DNA of 64,000 bases from Neoarius graeffei (GCF_027579695.1 NC_083570.1:3937001-4001000), one strand, 5' to 3'; counted from the first letter of the stretch, positions 9,771 through 20,867 are shown. The notes: generated by a model from the letters alone, not told the origin. Program-made: numbers and translations.

Positions 9771-10716
9771 GCAAGGCCCTGGCTCCCCACAGCACCAGCA
9801 ACCCGGCCCGGGCTTTCTCTCTGCACCGGTGCTCTGGGGCTCACTCACCTGAGGGGGGGAGAGACAGACATGGAAGCGGGAAACGGGAGGGCACCATGGG
9901 CGCGGCAGGCCAGCTGGGGTGGGGCAGGTGCCCGCATCTGCGGTGGGGGAATGGGGCGAGGACGAGACACAGAAGGGGAGGGGGAGAGAGAGAGAGCGGA
10001 GAAGAGGAGATCTGCGATCCTACCATGGGAACAGCCACCAAATGATCCTCCGCCAACTCGATGGCCTGATCTAGCGATGCCGGGCGATGGCACTGGACCC
10101 ACTCCGTGGTCCCTTCGGGAAGTCGGGCGATGAACTGCTCCAGTGCCACCAGATCGACGATTCCCTCGGCGTCACGGTTGTCAGCCCTGAGTCACCGCTG
10201 GCAGGCGTCCCGGAGTTGCTGGCCAAACACGAACAGGCGGCCGACCTCCTGTAGGTGTACAGCGCGGAAGTGCTGGCGTTGTTGTTCTGGGGTGCGCCCC
10301 ACATGCTGGAGGACGGCCCGGTGCAGGTCCGCGTAGACCAGCCGGCTGTCGGCGGGGAGCTGTAGTTCAGCCAGCTGCGCCTCGCCTGTTAGCAGGGGGA
10401 GGAGTCGCGCCACGCGCTGTTCCACCGGCCAGCCCCAGGCCTCTGCTGCTTCCTCGAAGAGCGCTAGGAAGGCCTCGGGGTCATCATGCGGGCCCATCTT
10501 CGTTAGGGTGAGGTGGGGAGGGCCCGCGGCGGTGGAGGTGGTGGACCCCGCTGACGAGAGGAGGTGCCGGAACGCCTGACGATCTTCCTGTTGCACCAGC
10601 ACCAGGGCCTCGAACCTTTGCGCTTGCTCCTTTTGGAGGGCAACCAGTGCCTGGTGCTGGCTCTGTTTGGCCGTGGCGAGGGTGTGGATCAGGTCCACGA
10701 AGGGGGAGGACTCCAT
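9771..10716 (-). pseudogene. GMR1-type Gypsy gag with SCAN-like capsid domain
   Basis: Minus-strand gag starting with the ATG at 10716-10714 (MESSPFVDLIHTLA). Domains in order: an N-terminal coiled segment (QHQALVALQKEQAQRFEAL), a SCAN-like capsid (DPEAFLALFEEAAEAWGWP, LLTGEAQLAELQLP, DYADL-like DLHRAVLQHVG, FGQQLRDACQR), and a partial zinc knuckle (CWCCGEPG). A TGA at 10192-10194 replaces the tryptophan expected after DACQR, and the same stop occurs in the second alpha copy. SCAN domains of vertebrate zinc-finger proteins are known to derive from GMR1 gag. No protease or polymerase follows. Confidence 0.85.
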
Positions 10717-10759
10717 GGGGCTGTTCTCCTCTGTGCTCCTTCCTTGGTTTCGGCCCCAC

Positions 10760-11073
10760 TGTAGGACTTTGAGTGGGTGGGTGGAGCACAGAAGTACGGC
10801 AGGCCCGAACTGAGTTGTCAAAACTCTTTATTGTGACTCTTTTCAGTCGAACACAATCTCCCAGCCACACAGACATGCACACACACATTAGTCATCTGGT
10901 TGGGGAGAGAGCTCCCTTCCACTGCTCTCTCTCTCCTTCTATAGGGCACGGTCTCTGGGGAAGACACACAAACACAGGTTAATTGACATCAGGTGTAGTG
11001 ATTCTGCCACTTACCTTCCCTGACTCTGCCCTCTGGTCACAGACCGATGCTTGACCATGCCCCTGCTGCCACA
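10760..11073 (-). mobile_element. GMR1 5' LTR with primer binding site
   Basis: On the minus strand it runs TGTGGCAGCAGGGGCATGG to AAAGTCCTACA. It is followed after one base by the primer binding site TGGGGCCGAAACCAAGGA (about 10742-10759) and then by gag. It carries a TATAGAAGGAG-like box and an AATAAAGAG-like signal. It abuts the truncated plus-strand gag at 11074 head to head. Confidence 0.85.
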
Positions 11074-11860
11074 GCAATGCTTCAAAGCCTTGATGCTGGC
11101 CCAGCAGGAAGATCACCATGAGTTATGGCATCTGCTTGCGTCAGCAGGGGCATTGACCATCACTGCTCCGGCACCCTCATGATGATGGGCCCGCAGGATG
11201 ATCTGGAAGCGTTCCTCGCCCTCTTCGAACAAGCAGCCAAGGCGTGGGGGTGGCCACTGGAGCAGCATGCCACATGCCTCCTCCTGCACCTGACTGGTGA
11301 AGCACAGCTCACAGCACAGCAGCTCCCTGCTGACAGCCGACTGGTGTATGCTGACCTGAAGAAAGCCATCCTGTGGCGGGTCGGATGCTCCCCGGAACAA
11401 CATCACCAGCACTTCCAAACGCTGTCATTGGAGGAGGCTGGCCGGACATTTACATTTGGCCAGCAACTCCGGGACGCCTGCTGGCGGTGGCTGAGGGTGG
11501 AAGATCTTGACACCGATGAGATCATTGATCTGGTGGCACTGGAACAGTTCATCTCTTGACTTCTGGAAGGAATAGTGGAATGGGTCCAGTGTCATCGCCC
11601 GGCGTCGCTGGGATGAGCCATCGAGCTGGCGGAGGACCATCTGGAGGCAGCTCCAATGGCAGGCCGATGAGGCATCTCTCCTCGCTTCTCCGCTCGCTCT
11701 CTCTTCTCCCCCCCAGCTCTCTTTCCCCTCCCCACCCCGTTCCCGTACCATGGAGGCGGCGGCTGGCTCCTCCCCAAATGGCCCGTTGCACCCGTGGTGT
11801 CTTCCCATCTCCCTCTTCCGTGTCTGTGTTGTCTCCTCCTCAGGTGAGTGACTCCCATAA
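11074..11860 (+). pseudogene. GMR1 gag, plus-strand element, 5' truncated
   Basis: The reading opens in mid-gag (MLAQQEDHHELWHLL), lacking the start, primer binding site and 5' LTR. The SCAN-like capsid is well preserved (DDLEAFLALFEQAAKAWGWP, LTGEAQLTAQQLPADSRLVY, FGQQLRDACWRW, DLVALEQFIS), followed by a stop at 11557-11559 and a shifted proline-rich tail. The zinc-knuckle region (about 11860-11930) is degenerate. Confidence 0.82.
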
Positions 11861-11959
11861 TGCCAGTGCAGAGGGAAAGCCTGGCCGGTGTGCTGGTGGG
11901 GTGGGGAGTCAGAGCATCTCCAGAGTTGGAGCTCTGCCAGGGAGGTGGGAGCTGTGATC

Positions 11960-12459
11960 TGGATCCCCGATGTGCCAGAGACCGCCTCCAATTGGGTGGT
12001 CACATACCAGTAAGTGTTCAAGAGGATACATATCACGAGTTGGTGGATTCCAGTTGGAATCAGACCTCAATTCACCAACGCCTGTTGCAAGGTGAGGCAA
12101 TGGGGAGAGCACAAGCGGTGAAGGTTTTATGTGTGCACGGGGATATTCACAATTACCCTTTAGTGTCCGTACATATTTTATTCCGGGACCAAATGCATAG
12201 AATTAAGGCGGGGGTTAATCCTCGTCTCACCCACTCCGTAATTTTGGGAACTGATTGGCCAGGGTTTAAAGAATTAATGGAACTCAAATTGAGAGATGGG
12301 TCCTGCATAAATATGTCACAGAAAGTTCCCAGTGTGGCATTGACTGGGGAAGCTGTCACAGAGCCATCTACGTCAGCACTGTGTCAGAGTGATGCAAGGA
12401 GTGAGGAGCACCCTGCCTCTCCTCCATCTCTTGGGGATTCCCTTGGGAATTTCCTGTGA
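11960..12459 (+). pseudogene. GMR1 protease region
   Basis: The frame contains PVSVQEDTYHELVDSSWNQTSIHQ, which fits a retropepsin active-site loop with DSG changed to DSS, and the flap/helix end SVILGTDWPG. It ends in a stop at 12457-12459. Inactive by sequence. Confidence 0.7.
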
Positions 12460-12477
12460 GAGCAGTCATGAGATGAG

Positions 12478-12930
12478 ACTTTATCTCCCGGTTTGGGATT
12501 CTGAAAGAAATCCTGACAGACCAAGGCACTCTGTTTATGCCATGTACACTGCGCGAACTGTATGGGTTACTGGGGATTAAGTCTATCCACACCAGTGTCT
12601 ATCACCCACAAACGGATGGCTTAGTGGAGCGATTTAACCAAACACTCAAGAACATAATTTGGAAATTTGTAAGTGAGGACGCATGTAATTGACCTGTGCA
12701 CAAAACTCCACACACTCACGCACTTAACCCAGGAAAATTTGCGGCAGGCACAAGAACGTCAAAGCCGTCTGTATGACAGGGGCATGTGCCTTAGAGAGTT
12801 CATGCCAGGAGACAAAGTACTCATATTATTGCCCACGTCGAGTTCTAAATTAATCATGAAGTGGAAAGGACCCTTCGAGGTCACACGGCGAGTCGGGAAT
12901 GTCGACTATGAGGTGAGGCGAACGGGCCTC
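12478..12930 (+). pseudogene. GMR1 integrase fragment
   Basis: Core residues ILTDQGTLF and SVYHPQTDGLVERFNQTLK carry the second Asp and the Glu of a DDE integrase, followed by a stop (12688-12690) and the C-terminal region (LTHLTQENLRQAQERQ, PGDKVLILLPTSSSK, KGPFEVTRRVGNVDYEVRR). The first half of the integrase is missing. It precedes reverse transcriptase, as expected for GMR1. Confidence 0.78.
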
Positions 12931-13660
12931 ACAGCTAACCCAAAAAAGTGTGCAATTGAGCGGGTGGAAGTACGGTATCTGGGGTTCCATTGGGTCATGG
13001 GCAGGTGCGTCCCCAAATTAACAAGACTGCAGCAATTGCAGCCTGCCTGAGGCCCAAGACCAAAAAGGGGGTGAGACAGTTCCTGGGGCTGGCTAGCTAT
13101 TATCGTAGGTTTATACCTAATTATTCAGACATCACCAGCCCTTTAACTGATCTCACTAAAAAGGGGGCTCCTGATCCGGTCCAGTGGACGGAGCAGTGCC
13201 AACAGGCATTCTCTAAGGTAAAAGCTGCACTGTGTGGGGGCCACTTTTGCACTCCCCTGACTTCTCTCTCCACTTTATTTTACAGACTGACACATCAGAC
13301 AGAGGGCTGGGGCCCATTTTGTCCCAGAAGGTGGAGGGTGAGGAGCACCCCGTGCTGTACATCAGCCATAAACTCTCGATGCGTGAAAGAAAGTACAGCA
13401 CCATCGAAAAAGAGTGCCTTGCCATCAAGTGGGCAGTCCTCGTCCTCTGATACTACCTGCTGGGTCACTCTTTCACTCTCTGTTCGGACCATGCGCCCCT
13501 CTAGTGGCTCCACCGCATGAAGGATACCAATGTGCTGATCACCTGCCCTCCAGCTGTTTAAGTTTGAGGTGGTCCACAGGCTGGGGGCACAGATAGTGGT
13601 GGCGGACTCCCTGTCCCATCAGGGGGAGTCTGCTTCAGGCCGGACGGCTCCCCGGCCTGA
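12931..13660 (+). pseudogene. GMR1 reverse transcriptase end and RNase H
   Basis: It joins abruptly to integrase at RRTG|LTANPKKC. It contains YLGFHWVMG, VRQFLGLASYYRRFIPNYS, TDLTKKGAPDPVQW, then the RNase H start FILQTDTSDRGLGPILSQ, YISHKLSMRERKY, ECLAIKWAV. Frameshifts (about 13020 and 13245) and stops (13448, 13502) are present. The fingers and palm, including the YLDD box, are deleted between integrase and here. Confidence 0.8.
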
Positions 13661-13677
13661 GTCGGACAGTGGGGGTA

Positions 13678-13894
13678 TGTGGCAACGGGGGCATGGCCAA
13701 GTGGTAGTTTGTGAATGGAGGGCGGGGTCGGGGAAGGTAAGTGGCTAAATCATTACACCTGGTGTCCATTAATGTATGTGGGTGTGTTTGTTTGTTTGTC
13801 ACAGGGATTGAGCATAGAAGGAGGGGGAGAGCAGAGAAAAGGGGATCCCCGGCCCCAACATGTGTGTGTGACTGGCTGACTGAATGAATGAATG

Positions 13895-13940
<46 letters not shown>

Positions 13941-14058
13941 GCAAGCAAGCAAGCAAGCAAGCTGAAAAGCCAAAATAAGGACAATAAAATGTATGTATGT
14001 GAACATCAACTCTCGCCTGCCGTGCTTCTGTGCTCCACCCACATCAGGAACTGTTACA
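13678..14058 (+). mobile_element. GMR1 3' LTR
   Basis: It runs TGTGGCAACGGGGGCATGG to CAGGAACTGTTACA, preceded by a G-rich polypurine tract. It contains AATAAAATG as polyadenylation signal and a tetramer repeat (13890-13962). It ends the plus-strand element that starts truncated at 11074. Confidence 0.85.
13890..13962. repeat. (TCAA)n-(GCAA)n microsatellite
   Basis: About twelve TCAA units grade into six GCAA units within the LTR, preceded by GAAT repeats. Confidence 0.92.
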
Positions 14059-14289
14059 GCCATCAATAAATAAACTTGATTACTTGATCTGTATTACATT
14101 AGCATGAGGACTAGCTCAGAGGTTTATTTATTCCTGATTCATTTTTGTAGCCAGTTTGCTCCGTTGACCAAAATACTTTCACTAAAATACTGATTTAAAA
14201 TGAATTAACAAACTGTATCACCTTTACCTTTTTCCAACTTTTAGACAACCTGATGATGCTTTTGTCTTTGTTTCCGTTTCTCTCCACAG

Positions 14290-14352
14290 CTGCGGCAGTT
14301 CAGCAGACGATTTCACCACCACAGCTAGAAAGCAGAGAAGATTTTCTGAAAT
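14290..14352 (+). pseudogene. Relic TRIM linker exon
   Basis: A 63-bp segment with a cacag acceptor and gtccat donor reads AAVQQTISPPQLESREDFLK, matching the 60-bp fifth exon of the intact TRIM genes (AAx[15 protein letters not shown]). No SPRY exon follows. It is the start of the beta-1 repeat and has a counterpart at 30739-30801. Confidence 0.75.
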
Positions 14353-14472
14353 GTCCATCTGAACACACACACACAAACAAAAGACAAAAGTTTTCTTCGA
14401 GACTGACTTAAGGAAATGAAATTGTTTGAGTTAAATGCATCGCAATTTATCTTGTATAAACGCTCACTAGAC

Positions 14473-16114
14473 CAGGGGTTCCCAAACTTTTCCATGCCAA
14501 GGCCCCCCAAACAGCATTAGCTTCTGGCCAGGGACCCCCTTTGCAAATCCACAGACAATGCTACAAAATATGGAAAGAAACATCAACATTTAGAATGTTT
14601 TCTCTTACTTTTATTCAGTATTCAATAATTGTTACATTTGTTTAGCATAAGAATATTATTAACTAACATGTTTTCAACACAAATATTTTCGCACTGAACA
14701 ATAAACTTTTCAACAAACTGTTGATAAGAACAGCACAAAAGAAATCAAACCACTCTCAATTTTGTGTGTGTGTGTCTGGGAGTGTCAGACGGTTTACACT
14801 AGTGGGAGGGATCGGCTTGGTGGCTCCTACATAGTTTGTCAACCCTGGGCTTAATCTCCGTCAGTGCCATACGCATGTCATTGTCCACATGTAGACGTGC
14901 TCTATGTTTGGTTTTGAGTACCTTTAAAGTTGAAAAGCCAGACTCACACAAGTAGGTTGTTACAAAAGGGAGAAGGCATTTCAATGCCTTGTCAGCCAAG
15001 CTTGGATCGTCCTTTCTTACATGTAGCCAGTAGTTAGACAGGGGAAGAGCCTCAAAGTCCATTTTTAAATCCCCTGAGTTTGTCATCTCAATCAGCTCCT
15101 CCTCTAACTTTAAGTCCAGACTAGAACCGACACCGGGGGCAAAGGGGTTCCTAACCCAGTTTAAATGTGTGTTTTCGAGGTCAGGGAAATAGTCTTTGAA
15201 ATATCCTTGGAGGTGCTCCAGGTGGGACTGGATCAATGGAGAGACGGAGCCCAAATCACCACATGACAGCAGCTCCTGGTGAAGTACGTAGTGGGAACAT
15301 TTCTGTAACTCCCTCCTGGAGCTTGTTTGACCACAGCATGATCTTTTTGGAAAAAGCATGCACTTTGTCTTGCACCTGGAGTATGTACATGTCACGTCCT
15401 TGCATGCTTTGATTCAGTACATTTAGATGCTGGAAAATGTCTGACATGTATGCAAGTTTGCGGATCCAGGTTGCATCGGTGAACCGATCTGCCGGCTGAT
15501 GCTTTTCAGATGAGAGGAACTCTGCAACCTCCCTCCGCAGCTCATAGACACGGTTCAAAACTGCGCCCCGTGACAGCCAGCGCACGTTCGAGTGAAGCAG
15601 CAGCCCCTCAAAATGAGAGCTCATCTCATTACAAAGCAGGGTAAACAGTCTGTGTTTCATGGGACGGGCTTTAATAAAATTCACTACTTGTATAACCTCC
15701 TGTAGTACCTGATTCAACTCGTTATCCATCCTTTTTGTGACCAGTGCCTCGCAGAGCTGTTGGCTTGTTCCTTCGGTCTCTTCTTCAAAAACCTGTCTAT
15801 TTTGCGCTAGCAATACGCTAGCTCGAGGAGCAAAGCAGCTTGATAAATGGCGCAAACTGCAACGTCACAGGCAATCGGAGAGATGAGCATGGCAAACAAT
15901 GTTTCGATATGATGTATTATTATTTATAATAATTATATTTTATAATAATGATTAAAAAACTAATTACAATACATTTAATAATAATTATTTAAAAATATAT
16001 TTTTTTCGCAATTTTTGTTATCGTCCCTCCAACTTTCTGAGCACCCCCCCCCCCCCCCCCAGCACCCCCTGGCGGCCCCCCAGGGGGCCGTGGCCCCCAC
16101 TTTGAAAACCACTG
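14473..16114 (-). mobile_element. hAT transposon with ZBED5/SCAND3-like transposase pseudogene
   Basis: The inverted termini CAGGGGTTCCCAAACTTT and CAGTGGTTTTCAAAGTGG are flanked by a perfect 8-bp target duplication, cactagac (14465-14472 and 16115-16122). The minus strand (15855 to 14799) encodes a transposase with LLLHSNVRWLSRGAVLNRV, then after a frameshift near 15260-15300 the C-terminal dimerisation block (LPFVTTYLCESGFSTLKVLK, KHRARL). The start of the protein, with the BED finger, is missing. A C18 tract lies at 16041-16060. The beta-2 repeat has the empty site near 30915. Confidence 0.9.
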
Positions 16115-16455
16115 CACTAGACCATTACAACTATAATAATGATCCTTTTATAATTTGGTAACAATTCTGTGCAGCACCATATAAAGCTCAAATCATCTAA
16201 TTTCCAAGTTACAGTTTTAATACAACATGAAGTTACATGTTGTGGCTCAGGAACACTTCTGAAAACCATCGTCTCTGAACACAGTTAATCACTGCATCCG
16301 CAAATCCCAGCTACAACCAGATACAAACACCATCCAGAAACACTGCTGCTTTCTCTGGGCCAGAGCTCCTTTACTTTTTTGGACGAAGGCAAAGTGGAAA
16401 ACTGTCCTCTTGTCTGACAAAAAGAAATTGGAAATTCTTTTTGGAAATCATGGAC
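16115..16455. other. Flank shared with 30910-31260; no gene seen
   Basis: AT-rich sequence homologous to the beta-2 copy. No coding frame or RNA gene is recognised. Confidence 0.6.
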
Positions 16456-16625
16456 ACCACTTTCTTGAACTTTCTTGAAATATGTTGCTGGCATTGAATT
16501 CAAAATGAGTGTATATATTTAAAAAAAAAACAGTAAAATTTCACAGTTTCAACATTTGATATGATGTCTTTGTACTATATTCAATGAAATATAAAGTTTC
16601 CAAGATTTGCAAATCATCACATTCT
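16456..16625 (+). mobile_element. Tc1-family 3' end relic
   Basis: Matches the terminal part of the Tc1-like relic at 31262-31995 (tttgtactat-tttcaatgaaatataaag, ttgcaaatcatcacattct). About 530 bp present in the beta-2 copy is deleted here, joining 'gacaccac' to 'tttcttgaac'. Confidence 0.7.
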
Positions 16626-16967
16626 AATCTCATCTCATTACCCCTAGCCGCATTATCCTGTTCTACAGGGTCGCAGGCGAGCTGGATCCTATCCCAGCTG
16701 ACTACGGGCGAAAGGCGTGGTACACCCTGGACAAGTCGGCAGGTCATCACAGGGCTGACACATAGACACAGACAACCATTCACACTCACATTCACACCTA
16801 CGGTCAATTTAGAGTCACCAGTTAACCTAGCCTGCATGTCTTTGGACTGTGGGGGAAACCGGAGCACCCGGAGGAAATCCATGCGGACACAGGGAGAACA
16901 TGCAAACTCCACACAGAAAGGCCCTCGCCGGCCACGGGGCTCGAACCCAGGACCTTCTTGCTGTGAA
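16626..16967 (-). mobile_element. SINE, head truncated
   Basis: Same SINE family as 8897-9279. The tRNA-like head is cut at 'ctgtgaa' and joined to 'ctctcggacaagtttac', which corresponds to about 33003 in the beta-2 copy. The insertion is therefore accompanied by loss of roughly 1 kb. Confidence 0.85.
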
Positions 16968-17280
16968 CTCTCGGACAAGTTTACAGAGCCCTCAGTAGAT
17001 CTGCACCCTCATGTATTTCAGAAACCCTCACACACTCTGTTCTAAATCAGGGTTTTAGGTCACTAAGTGGTTTGTTTATCTTCATTTGTGTGGAAAAACT
17101 GTGTAAAAAAGAGATTTGTAGTATCAGTCGTAATATTACATCATTATGGTTTGTAGATACAAACTGCAAAATAACACACGTCTTGTTTGTAGCCGTTTTA
17201 GAAATAAATGAATGGTCATTTTGGCTTGACAGATATCAGCTCTTATTCTTTATTAGATATTAATTTCATTAAACATCAGA
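16968..17280. other. TRIM 5' flank, no gene seen
   Basis: Homologous to 33003-33310 and, inverted, to the block ending at 47995. No coding sequence is recognised. Confidence 0.55.
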
Positions 17281-17605
17281 GAGTCATAGGTCCTGGGTTC
17301 GAGCCCCGTGGCCGGCGAGGGCCTTTCTGTGAGGAGTATGCATGTTCTCCCCGTGTCCGCGTGGGTTTCCTCCGGGTGCTCCGGTTTCCCCCACAGTCCA
17401 AAGACATGCAGGTTAGGTTAACTGGTGACTCTAAATTGACCGTAGGTGTGAATGATTGCTTGTCTTTTTGTGTCAGCCCTGTGATGACCTGGCGACTTGT
17501 CCAGGGTGAACCCCGCATCTCGCCCATAGTCACCTGGGATAGGCTCCAGCTCACCCATGACCCTGCACAGGATAAGCGGTTATGGATGGGCTTCAGTGTT
17601 TCCTG
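17281..17605 (+). mobile_element. SINE variant, 5' truncated
   Basis: Plus-strand SINE starting within the tRNA-like head (cctgggttcgagcccc) and ending 'gataagcggttatggatgg'. The complete counterpart is at 33348-33703. The different 3' end (no ATGAG tail) marks a sub-family. Confidence 0.85.
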
Positions 17606-17741
17606 AAGTTTCATCTGGCCATCATTATCCATGTGTATTTAATGAAATTAATCATAATCAGTGCGGTTATATTTCTGTACTTAAGAGAGATGAAATGGTT
17701 AATAGAGGAGTGTTCGTGATCTCTCTGTGTTTGTGCTCCTC

Positions 17742-17744
17742 CTA

Positions 17745-17779
<35 letters not shown>
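17742..17779. repeat. (TC)n tract upstream of TRIM start exon
   Basis: Pyrimidine-rich TC repeats 100 bp upstream of the coding exon. It may serve as a pyrimidine tract or lie in a 5' UTR intron. The start exon is preceded by tttcag (17871-17876), so an upstream non-coding exon is likely. Confidence 0.7.
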
Positions 17780-17780
<1 letters not shown>

Positions 17781-17880
17781 CCCTCTGTCACATACACACA
17801 GACACACACACACAGAAGAAGGAAGTCACTCCTTTCAGACAACACAAAACTGATCTCTTTCTCATTGCGATTTCAGGAAA

Positions 17881-20867
17881 ATGGCCGAGGCCAGTATTTC
17901 AGTAGATCAGCTTTCTCAGGACCAGTTCAGGTGCCCACTGTGTCTGGATCTCCTGAAGGATGCGGTGGCTATCTCCTGTGGTCACAGTTTCTGTAAGGTG
18001 TGTATTAATGGCCACTGGGATCAGGAGGATCAGAAGGGTGTCTACAGCTGTCCTCAGTGCAGAGACACTTTCACTCCAAGGCCTGTTCTATCCAGAAACA
18101 ACATGCTGGATGAAGTGGTGGAGAAAATGAAGAAGACAGAAGTCCAAGCTGCTTCTCCTGCTCACTGTTACGCTGGACCTGAAGATGTGGAGTGTGATTT
18201 CTGCACCGGGAGAAAACACAAAGCTGTCAAGTCCTGTCTGATGTGTGTGGCTTCATTTTGTGAAACTCATCTGAAACCTCATCTTGAAGACCCTACTTTG
18301 AAAAAACACACATTGATTGAAGCCTTAGCAAAACTCCAAGAGAAGATCTGCTCTGAACATAACAAGCTGATTGAGATCTACTGTCGTACTGATCAAACCT
18401 GCATCTGTTATTTGTGTATGATGGAAAATCACAAAGGTCATGACACCGTCACAGCCGCAGCAGAAAGAGCTGAGAGACAGGTGAGAACTAGAAATCTTTC
18501 CCGAATTAAATCATCTTAATTATAGTTTCCCATCTAGAAACAGGTGCTTTAGTCAGTGATATGATTTGAACTTTAATTTCAATGTGTGTCTCAATCAGAA
18601 GGATTCTGTAAAAGCTGATTAAAATTGTCTGTGTTCTGGTGAACAGAGTGTTAAATTTATCTTCAGTAATGGTCGTAATCTGGTCAAACCAGTTAGTGAA
18701 CATGTCAGCCAACGCCTGTGACAGGGCGAGGCAGGTGAAAACACAAACACTTTTTTTTTTTTTTTACTTTTTATGATCCTTTATTTTTTTTTACAAAAGT
18801 AGCATTACATAATAAAATGTATGTGAATTAATAAATAAATATTTAATAAAGCATTTTAAATATATTTGGCTAAATATAACAGTGCACAGTGTGAGTTAAG
18901 TTATTGCAGTGATTCTGCAATGCAGGTTTTGTGTAAAACAAAGTTCTTCTTCCACTACCGAGCACAGAGCCTCCTCACAACACCACACTGTCTTAAACAT
19001 TTCCATATCACCCATACTCTTAAAAAAATTAAAATCAATCAAAACTCTGTAATTAGTTAGTCTGGACAGAATTCTCTCAGGGTCACAGTCTGTGTTTTGT
19101 GCCATTTTGTTTTTTCTACTTCAGTAGATTGCCATTTTGGCCTGGCCAGGGTTAACAGTAACCAGCTGACACATGGATTTGTTTCTCCGGACATATTTAA
19201 AACCAAAAATAAAAAGCTGAAAGGTAAAATTCATATCAAATGATCTTAAAATGTCCCCCAACCAATAAAACAGTGACTGCAACCCGAAGCAATGTAAAAA
19301 GACATAAACAGTTTCTCTCGGAGAACAAAAGGGACACTCTTGGGTGACCTCAGGGTTTAAAATGGAGATAAAAGAATTCACAGACACTGTACAATGTAAA
19401 ATCTTCCACCTCCAAATCAATCAGAAGGATTCTGTAAAAACTGATTAAAATTGTATGTGTTCTGGTTAACAGTGTTAAATCCATCTTCGGTGAGAGTCGT
19501 AATCTGGTCAGACCAGTTACTCAACATTTCAACATTTCACACACGCAGAGAATATTTTGGCAAAACAAACAAACAAAGCTGTTATAATGAGCTCCACCCT
19601 TCTCGGAAGGCTTTTCACTAGATTTTGGGGCGTGGCGGTGGGGTTAGTGTTCATTCAGCTACAGTGGCCCTTGAAAGTTTGTGAACCCTTTAGAATTTTC
19701 TGTATTTCTGCAGAAATATGATCTAAAACATCATCAGATTTTCACACAAGTCCAAAAAGTAGATAAGGAGAACCCAGTTAAACAAATGAGACAAAAATAT
19801 TATACTTGCTCATTTATTTATTGAGGAAAATGATCCAATATTACATATCTGTGAGTGGCAAAAGTATGTGAACCTTTGCTTTCAGTATCTGGTGTGACCC
19901 CCTTGTGCAGCAATAACTGCAACTAAATGTTTGCGGTAACTGTTGATCAGTCCTGCACACCGACTTGGAGGAATTTTAGCCCGTTCCTCCGTACAGAACA
20001 GCTTCAACTCTGGGATGTTGGTGGGTTTCCTCACATGAACTGCTCGCTTCAGGTCCTTCCATAACATTGTGATTGGATTCAGCGCTGCTCTTGCTCCTTG
20101 CGGAGGGTGATCAGGGCTTGGTACTGACTTTCTTGGGTGGCAGCAAGGGCATAGGTGACATTCTTGAGTGGGGAGGACTCCACTGGTGGTTAACGTCAGT
20201 CTTCCTGGCTTTCGGCACCACTGTTATATGTCCCTGAGGTGGGTGGAATACTGAAGTGCAGACAGGCAGGAAATGGTGTTAAACACAGTCTCTTTTATTT
20301 GTCACTTTGGCTTTTCAGCTTTAACATTATGTCTTGTCACACATACATACATGTTCTCCAGTCGGGAGACGACCACCTCTTCACTCTGCCCCTCTTTTTC
20401 ATGACTCTGTCATTCCTGCAAAACAGACACCCACACATCAGTTACCAACAGGTGAGATCACTTTGCCACTCACCTTCCCTGGCCCCGCCCTCTATTCACA
20501 AACTGGTGCTTGACCACACCCACACTGCCAAAAAACAACAAAAAACACACACAATACATAACATTCACAGCTGTAAGAAACATGAATGTACTTTGAACTG
20601 ACATTAATATGGAACCAGTTCGCTCGTACTGTATAAAAAGCTGAATGTGTTTTATTTGTCCTCAGAGTGAGTTAAAGAAGGAGCAGATGAAATCCCAGCA
20701 GAGAATCCAGGAGAAGCAGAAGAAGGTGCAGGAGCTCAAACAGGCTGTGAACACTATAAAGGTGAGCAGTGAGCAGAGACAGAGCTGCTCCTAGAAACAC
20801 ACACAACATGGACAACGAGTCATTTACAGTCCCAGTAAGAGAGGGAATGATAGATGAGCTTTAAATC

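Noticed and set aside
9693-10133. 146-codon plus-strand frame
   Set aside because: Antisense of the gag tail and LTR; charged low-complexity composition.
11592-12036. Minus-strand open frames opposite gag
   Set aside because: Antisense of the proline-rich gag tail; the sense strand has the SCAN-like and protease motifs.
11074-14058. Scrambled pol order as evidence of rearrangement
   Set aside because: Integrase before reverse transcriptase is the normal order in GMR1-type elements and recurs at 1405-3189.
17600-17880. Interferon-response elements upstream of the TRIM genes
   Set aside because: I looked for GAAANNGAAA-type sites in the near upstream region on both strands and saw no convincing match.
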